Shown here piece after piece: positions 24,040 to 28,484 of a stretch of DNA of 28,484 nt (the first letter of the stretch is position 1; each line of letters starts with the position of its first letter). Source of the stretch: CAZCGA01 sp964498075 (lineage in GTDB: Bacteria > Desulfobacterota > Binatia > HRBIN30); NCBI GenBank assembly GCA_964498075.1, contig CAZCGA010000083.1, forward strand, positions 1 to 28,484, given 5' to 3'. The notes beneath the pieces were generated by a model. That model did no database searches and was not told the origin of the DNA. It saw nothing but the letters and a program-made list of their open reading frames with translations. A program made the position numbers and the translations under genes.

Positions 24040-24195
24040 ATGCTCAAGAGCAATCTGGAGAAGGAGCTGCGCAAGTGGCGTGAAGCCCGAGCGCGCAAAC
24101 AAGGCGGGCGCCAAACGCCGGCCGACCGTCGGACTTTGCGGGTGAATGGGCAGGAGGTGGTGGTGATTACCAAGCCGAAGCGCGCGCTCGCCTGA
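24040..24195 (+). CDS. Small basic hypothetical protein (51 aa) downstream of rpoD
   Basis: A 51-residue ORF, beginning MLKSNLEKELRKWREARARK and ending VVVITKPKRALA. A strong AAGGAGG lies a few bases upstream of the ATG at 24040. The N-terminal half is a charged helix, and the C-terminal half has strand-like LRVNGQEVVVI. It follows rpoD by 30 bases and is probably co-transcribed with it. I do not recognise a family; the ribosome-binding site and composition favour a real gene. Confidence 0.65.
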   Translation: MLKSNLEKELRKWREARARKQGGRQTPADRRTLRVNGQEVVVITKPKRALA

Positions 24196-24256
24196 GCGCA
24201 CAGTCTGCCGCCCCCAGCGGCGGCCTCAATTTCTCATACCCTTCTCAAGTTCTCGT

Positions 24257-24318
24257 CTGCAGCTGCCGGACCCGTTTGGCCGGACGGGCGGTGGTGTTTT
24301 CCCTGGCCGCAGCTGCAG
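24257..24318. repeat. Inverted repeat in the rpoD/ompA intergenic region
   Basis: CTGCAGCTGC (24257-24266) and GCAGCTGCAG (24309-24318) are perfect 10-bp arms. The loop holds a nested stem, CCCGT with ACGGG. A further small hairpin, CCGCC-gtgat-GGCGG, follows at about 24325-24339. The 202-base gap after the 51-residue gene otherwise holds a weak GCCGC/GCGGC stem just after that gene and the ompA promoter. The large structure could terminate rpoD transcription or be a regulatory RNA. Confidence 0.5.
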
Positions 24319-24358
24319 GAGCCGCCGCCGTGATGGCGGATGTTCCAGCCTCCACCTG

Positions 24359-24386
24359 TTGACCACACGAATTTAGCTGGTATTAG
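24359..24386 (+). promoter_or_regulatory. Sigma-70 promoter of the OmpA-family gene
   Basis: TTGACC (24359-24364), a 16-bp spacer and TATTAG (24381-24386). The start is expected near 24393, giving a leader of about 65 bases before the ATG at 24458. Confidence 0.6.
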
Positions 24387-24457
24387 GGTGAGCCGGAATG
24401 AATCGGTTTGCCGGTGACCCGGATGAACCCCAAGACCTGCAGCGAAAGGAGTGGGTT

Positions 24458-25486
24458 ATGACGTGGACGCGTATGCTGCTTGCCTTCTTGCTCTTTACGG
24501 TGATGGCCGCCCTTCCTTCGGCGGGAACCGCAGAAGGTACGCGGAAGTGTGACAGTCAGTGCGGCTATCCGTTCGTTGGCATCGACCTCGGTGTCTCGGA
24601 GCCGACCAACAACAACTACCGCGCTCATGTCCAGACCGGTGCGACCGCGAACCCGTTTGCGGGCTACATGTTCAATCGCTACTTGGGCCTTCAGGGGCAG
24701 TTGCATTTCACCGTCCAGGAGCCGGACAACGACAACCGCGGCTTCAAGGACGAGAATCAGACATCGACACTATTCGGCGCGACGGCGGGCCCGCGGATCA
24801 GCCTGCCCCTCGGCGATGTGATGGAGCTGTACGGCACTGGTCAAGGGGGGTACTTCAGTGGCTTGAGCGGACGGCTCAGTCACAGCGCCCCGGGCTTCTC
24901 GGTTGGCGGGGGCGTGGATTTCAATCTGACCCCAAATCTCTCTGTTGGATTGTTCGGCCGCTTCAATCGCGCCTATTTTTCTCCGCGTCCCAAGGACCTT
25001 GGACCGACTCAGGTGTCGACCGAGCGATTCGGGGAGGATATCGAGTGGGCAACCGCGGGCGTCGGTCTGAAGTGGTCCTTCAAGCGTCCGGCTGCGCCGC
25101 CGCCACCTCCGCCGCCGCCGCCGGTGGCACAGGCCCCGCCGCCGGTAAAGAAGAAGATTGTGTTGCGCGGTGTGAACTTCGATTTCGACAAGTACAACAT
25201 CCGTCCCGACGCTCGCCAGATCCTGGATGAGGCGGTCAGCATTCTGAAAGAGGAAGGGACGATTGCGGTGATCGTCGAAGGCCACACGGATAGCAAGGGC
25301 ACCGATGCCTACAACCTGAAGCTGTCTCAACGTCGTGCCGACGCCGTCGAAGGCTATCTGGTCGACCACGGCATCAGCGCCAGCCGACTGCGCACCGAGG
25401 GCTTCGGCGAATCTCGGCCGGTGGCGACCAACGATACCGCTGACGGCAGGGCCCAAAACCGCCGGGTCGAGCTGCACGTCGAATAA
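24458..25486 (+). CDS. OmpA-family outer membrane protein
   Basis: 342 residues. A clear signal peptide (RMLLAFLLFTVMAALPSAGTA) is followed by an eight-strand-type beta-barrel (residues ~35-205, aromatic- and Gly-rich alternating strands such as FVGIDLGVSE, YLGLQGQLHF, WATAGVGLKWSF). A proline linker (PPPPPPPPPVAQAPPP) leads to the OmpA C-terminal peptidoglycan-binding domain: GVNFDFDKYNIRPDA, EGHTDSKGTDAYNLKLSQRR, GFGESRPVATN, GRAQNRRVEL. The domain's conserved Asp and Arg that hold diaminopimelate are present. It tethers the outer membrane to the wall. The ATG at 24458, with AAGGAG 6 bases upstream, is preferred to an upstream ATG at 24398, which would put a 20-residue extension before the signal peptide. 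Confidence 0.94.
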   Translation: MTWTRMLLAFLLFTVMAALPSAGTAEGTRKCDSQCGYPFVGIDLGVSEPTNNNYRAHVQTGATANPFAGYMFNRYLGLQGQLHFTVQEPDNDNRGFKDENQTSTLFGATAGPRISLPLGDVMELYGTGQGGYFSGLSGRLSHSAPGFSVGGGVDFNLTPNLSVGLFGRFNRAYFSPRPKDLGPTQVSTERFGEDIEWATAGVGLKWSFKRPAAPPPPPPPPPVAQAPPPVKKKIVLRGVNFDFDKYNIRPDARQILDEAVSILKEEGTIAVIVEGHTDSKGTDAYNLKLSQRRADAVEGYLVDHGISASRLRTEGFGESRPVATNDTADGRAQNRRVELHVE

Positions 25487-25508
25487 GCGCCTCGCGACCA
25501 TGTCGCGC

Positions 25509-25544
25509 AGAGAGCTCCGGGGTTTGCGTTCCCCGGAGCTCTCT
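25509..25544. terminator. Bidirectional intrinsic terminator between the OmpA-family gene and the GT87 gene
   Basis: A perfect 14-bp stem, AGAGAGCTCCGGGG (25509-25522) and its complement (25531-25544), with an 8-nt loop. It sits between two convergent genes and overlaps the last bases of the minus-strand gene. The following T-run is weak on both strands. Confidence 0.8.
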
Positions 25545-26871
25545 AGTTTCCGAACGCCTCCGTGGCGACGCCCCCATCCGGCTGCACACTCCGCCGGAGA
25601 TGCACGATCATGCCCCCCGCAAGCAGCCAGACCGCGTAGAGACCGAAGCCGGCTGCCAGCGGTCCCCACGGCACGGGGAAGAGAAGCGCCCAGACGTGAT
25701 TGAGGCGCGACAGCCCGGCGAGGAAGTAGCCCGCAACGGCAACCGATTGGCCGGCTGGTCCCCGCGCCCACAACCACGCCATCGCTGGGAGAAGCAGCAC
25801 GTGGTTGTAGCGCTCGACGTGCGGCAGCGGTAGCAGCGAGAACAGCACCCAGAGGTAGAACGCTCCTTCCGCTTGGGAGGGCGCCGCCCATAGCAGCACG
25901 AGGGCGCACAGCACCGCGCTGCCGGCGGCGATAGCGTACGCAGCCCAGCGCAGGAAGCGGGCGTCGACGGGCCACACCGGCGGCCAGGTCACGTTGGCCG
26001 TGCGGTCTATAGAGAGGGTGGTCATCTTGTACGTATGCAGCAGCCCCAAGCGCTCGACCCAGGCGATCAGCGACTGATCATCGAGGCCGGTACGGCTGCC
26101 GGAGAGTGACGCGGCCAACTGCGGCAATCCGCGTATCCACCTCTCTTGGGACTCGCTGAGTCGACTCACAGACAGCGCACCCCCGACCACAAGCACGCCG
26201 GCCATCGCGAGCACGAGTGGCCGCCACCGCCGGAGCAGCGGGAGGGCACCGAGCCACAGCACCGGCAGGGGTTTGGCCGCCACCGCCACGCCCCACGCGA
26301 GGACGGCGCCGACATGAAACCCTGCCGGCGGGCGGCGCAATGCCCGCCCGATCACCAGCGCGGCAACCAGCATGAACACGCTATTCTGCCCGAGGGTCAG
26401 CGTGAGAAAAACCGGGCCGAAGGTCAGCACGAGGAGCACGATCAACCCTCGTTGCTTCCACCCGTCACGGGCCGCTACCTGCGCCAAGGCACATGCACTC
26501 CAGGCCGACAAGCCGAGAAGAATCAGCAGCCAAATCCAGGCGGCGACCGGGAAGCGGAAGACCGTGAGCGGCTGCAACAGCACCGGCCAGAGCGGGAAGC
26601 TGATCATTGCACCGGGTTGGAAGGACAAACCCTGCGTCGTCCGCAATTGATGGAGAAGTGCATAGGACTTCGGGTACACCGGGAGGCCGAGGCGGACGGC
26701 CCAAGCCGCGGCGTAGTAGCCGGCGAAGTCGACTGACTGCGGATGCGGGAAAAATGTTCCCAGCCGGAGCAGAGCCGTCCCCAAATGCATCAGCATGCCG
26801 GCGCCACCCAACACCGCCAGCCACCATCGCTTGGGACCCAGAGGCCGGCGCCGTTCGAGCTCGATGGCCAT
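25543..26871 (-). CDS. GT87-family (DUF2029) polyprenyl-phosphate-dependent glycosyltransferase-like membrane protein
   Basis: 442 residues, with about ten hydrophobic segments. The GT87/DUF2029 pattern is visible. After the first membrane helix comes the DFAGYYAAAWAVRLGLPVYP loop, which holds the acidic residue thought to be catalytic. Next are the WPVLLQPLTVF segment, the LTLGQNSVFMLVAALVIGRA motif with the characteristic GQN, and AVAAKPLPVLWL. Members such as mycobacterial PimE add mannose from a polyprenyl-phosphate donor outside the inner membrane. The ATG at 26869-26871 has GAGGA about 7 bases upstream. No glycan genes lie nearby, so the acceptor is unknown. Confidence 0.82.
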   Translation of the reverse strand: MAIELERRRPLGPKRWWLAVLGGAGMLMHLGTALLRLGTFFPHPQSVDFAGYYAAAWAVRLGLPVYPKSYALLHQLRTTQGLSFQPGAMISFPLWPVLLQPLTVFRFPVAAWIWLLILLGLSAWSACALAQVAARDGWKQRGLIVLLVLTFGPVFLTLTLGQNSVFMLVAALVIGRALRRPPAGFHVGAVLAWGVAVAAKPLPVLWLGALPLLRRWRPLVLAMAGVLVVGGALSVSRLSESQERWIRGLPQLAASLSGSRTGLDDQSLIAWVERLGLLHTYKMTTLSIDRTANVTWPPVWPVDARFLRWAAYAIAAGSAVLCALVLLWAAPSQAEGAFYLWVLFSLLPLPHVERYNHVLLLPAMAWLWARGPAGQSVAVAGYFLAGLSRLNHVWALLFPVPWGPLAAGFGLYAVWLLAGGMIVHLRRSVQPDGGVATEAFGN

Positions 26872-26970
26872 GAAATTTCCTCGGTGCCCTTAGCACGGCG
26901 CGACTACCGTTCCTATCGCAACGACCACCGGCTGGAGACGACGAGGCAACGGGTGTGCTACCATCGCTGC

Positions 26971-28329
26971 ATGGCGAAACGCACCCCTGCCCGCAGCGGG
27001 CCGGACCTCTTCGCCGCGGCGGCCGAGCGCGCTCGCCAGCGCGACGCGCCGCTGGCCGAGCGTATGCGCCCGCACACCCTCGAAGAGTTCGTCGGTCAAA
27101 GTCATCTGGTTGCCAGCGGACGGCTGCTGCGTGAAATGATCGAAGGCCAGCGACTGCATTCCTTGATCCTCTGGGGGCCGCCGGGAAGTGGCAAGACGAC
27201 GCTTGCGCTGCTCATCGCGCACTCGACACAGGCGTACTTCGTCCATTTCTCCGCCGTGCTTTCGGGCGTGCGCGAGCTGCGCGAGATCATCGCAGATGCG
27301 CAGGATCAGCTGCGGCATCATGGCCGGCACACCATCCTCTTCGTCGACGAGATCCATCGCTTCAACAAGGCGCAACAGGATGCCTTCCTGCCGTATGTCG
27401 AGGACGGGACCCTCACGTTGATCGGTGCGACCACCGAGAATCCGTCGTTCGAGGTCATCGCGCCGCTGCTGTCGCGGACCTCCGTGCTCGTGTTCGAGCC
27501 GCTGCCGCTCGAAGCCGTCACGCAGCTGCTGCTGCGCGCGCTGACCGATCACGAACGCGGCCTGGGCGAACGCGGCTTGACGATTGTCCCGACCGCGCTC
27601 GACTTCCTGGCCGATTACGCCCGCGGCGACGCACGGCTCGGGCTGAATGCGCTCGAGGCCGCCGCCGATCTGGCGACCACCAAGGGACTGGCGAGCATCG
27701 ATCTGGCGCTCGCGGAAGAGGCCGCGCAGCACCGCGCCTTGCTCTACGACAAGGGCGGCGAAGAGCACTACAACGTCATCTCCGCCTTCATCAAGAGCCT
27801 GCGCGGCGGCGACCCCGACGCCGCGCTCTACTGGATGATGCGCATGCTCGAGGCGGGCGAGGATGCTCTCTTCATCGCGCGTCGGATGGTGATCTTCGCC
27901 GCCGAGGACGTGGGCAACGCCGAGCCGCAGGCGCTCCAGGTGGCGGTCGCGGCGAAGGACGCCGTCCACTTCGTCGGCCTGCCCGAGGGGCGCATCCCGC
28001 TCGTACAGGCGGCGACCTTCCTCGCCACCTGCCCGAAGTCGAACGCCGTCTACCGGGCGATGCTCGCCGCCGCCGAGGACGTGCGCCACGCCGGCGTCCT
28101 CCCCGTCCCGCTCCATCTCCGCAACGCGCCAACGCCGCTCATGAAGGGCCTCGGCTACGGCGCGGGCTACCTCTACCCGCACGAGCACGAGGGCGCCATC
28201 GTGGAGCAGGATCACCTGCCCGAGGCGCTCGCCGATCGCCGCTACTACGTGCCCACCGACCGCGGCCGCGAGCGCGAGATCGCCGAGCGGCTGCGGGCGT
28301 GGCGCGCCCACCGCAAGTCCTCCACCTGA
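26971..28329 (+). CDS. rarA: Replication-associated recombination protein RarA (MgsA)
   Basis: A 452-residue AAA+ ATPase acting at stalled replication forks, related to clamp loaders. Signatures are PLAERMRPHTLEEFVGQSHL, Walker A LWGPPGSGKTT, FSAVLSGVRELREII, Walker B ILFVDEIHRFNKAQQDAFLP, sensor 1 LIGATTENPSFEV and LLSRTSVLVFEPL. The C-terminal tetramerisation domain (HYNVISAFIKSLRGGDPDAA, ALYWMMRMLEAGEDALFIAR, PKSNAVYRA) is intact and the length is normal. The ATG at 26971 starts the family similarity; an upstream open frame runs antisense to the GT87 gene. No Shine-Dalgarno is seen, and a weak -10-like TACCAT at 26961-26966 is compatible with leaderless initiation. Confidence 0.96.
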   Translation: MAKRTPARSGPDLFAAAAERARQRDAPLAERMRPHTLEEFVGQSHLVASGRLLREMIEGQRLHSLILWGPPGSGKTTLALLIAHSTQAYFVHFSAVLSGVRELREIIADAQDQLRHHGRHTILFVDEIHRFNKAQQDAFLPYVEDGTLTLIGATTENPSFEVIAPLLSRTSVLVFEPLPLEAVTQLLLRALTDHERGLGERGLTIVPTALDFLADYARGDARLGLNALEAAADLATTKGLASIDLALAEEAAQHRALLYDKGGEEHYNVISAFIKSLRGGDPDAALYWMMRMLEAGEDALFIARRMVIFAAEDVGNAEPQALQVAVAAKDAVHFVGLPEGRIPLVQAATFLATCPKSNAVYRAMLAAAEDVRHAGVLPVPLHLRNAPTPLMKGLGYGAGYLYPHEHEGAIVEQDHLPEALADRRYYVPTDRGREREIAERLRAWRAHRKSST

Positions 28330-28484
28330 CCACCGCCCCACCCCGGCCGGGCCAGCAAGGCCGGTGCCAGCCACGCGCGTCCAGCGCGACGCGGGCCGAC
28401 GGTGGGTGCGCGTACAGCCGTGCACCGAGCGTCACCGCCACGGCCCCCAGCCGCCACGGCGTCGTCAGTAGCGGACCGCGACCA
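28330..28484. other. Right-edge region after rarA, no supported gene
   Basis: 155 bases. A GC-rich hairpin (CCGGCC at 28343-28348 with GGCCGG at 28359-28364) lies just after rarA but lacks a T-run. Two minus-strand frames are open from the right edge, but both continue into rarA, so neither can be called as the end of a real gene. A third minus-strand frame stops at 28465-28467 and could be the last few codons of a gene lying beyond the edge. Confidence 0.4.

Noticed and set aside
26890..28425. 511-codon minus-strand frame opposite rarA
   Set aside because: RarA on the plus strand has every family motif. The antisense translation shows no domain and is an effect of codon bias.
28139..28484. 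Minus-strand frame entering from the right edge
   Set aside because: It would overlap rarA by about 190 bases before stopping and has no recognisable motif. Too little sequence is present to support a gene.

Overview
The window is a GC-rich, gene-dense chromosomal segment from a Gram-negative bacterium. An OmpA-family outer-membrane protein, a PpiD-type periplasmic foldase, a soluble-lytic-transglycosylase-like lipoprotein and a second lipoprotein all indicate a double membrane. Gene content (EttA, TypA, RpoD, RarA, a FATP-type acyl-CoA synthetase, an AAA_32/Lon-like protease) fits a soil or sediment deltaproteobacterium-like lineage such as Binatia. That placement is inference from gene content only. 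A run of 10 Ns at 22145-22154 shows this is an assembled scaffold, so linkage between its two sides depends on the scaffolding.

Layout, left to right: the 3' end of ettA (+); a non-coding island of four small hairpins; a TPR/SLT lytic transglycosylase lipoprotein (-); a tightly coupled operon maf-yggS-proC (+); a palindrome shared with a convergent MarR regulator (-); typA/bipA (+), preceded by a promoter and a strong intrinsic terminator; a three-gene minus-strand operon (59-aa protein, exported OB-fold protein, UPF0104/LPG-synthase-TM flippase-like protein); a small lysine-rich protein and acetate kinase (+); a parallel beta-helix lipoprotein (-); a FATP-type acyl-CoA synthetase (+); a Tas-like aldo/keto reductase (-), divergent from ppiD and an alpha/beta hydrolase (+); hsp20 overlapping a Lon-like protease (+); a likely 6S RNA containing the N gap; rpoD and a 51-aa protein (+); an OmpA-family protein (+); a GT87 mannosyltransferase-like membrane protein (-); rarA (+).

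Most of the window is housekeeping: translation factors (EttA, TypA), protein quality control (PpiD, Hsp20, Lon-like protease), envelope maintenance, proline synthesis and PLP homeostasis, and the primary sigma factor. I see no mobile element, CRISPR array, tRNA or rRNA, and no clear defence or biosynthetic cluster. The observations most worth checking are: the overlapping hsp20/Lon-like pair, whose ATPase motifs look degenerate; a TypA whose P-loop lacks the conserved Thr/Ser after GK; an attenuator-like terminator just before typA; a probable 6S RNA beside rpoD with the assembly gap in its apical region; a shortened sigma region 1.1; and several structured intergenic repeats.
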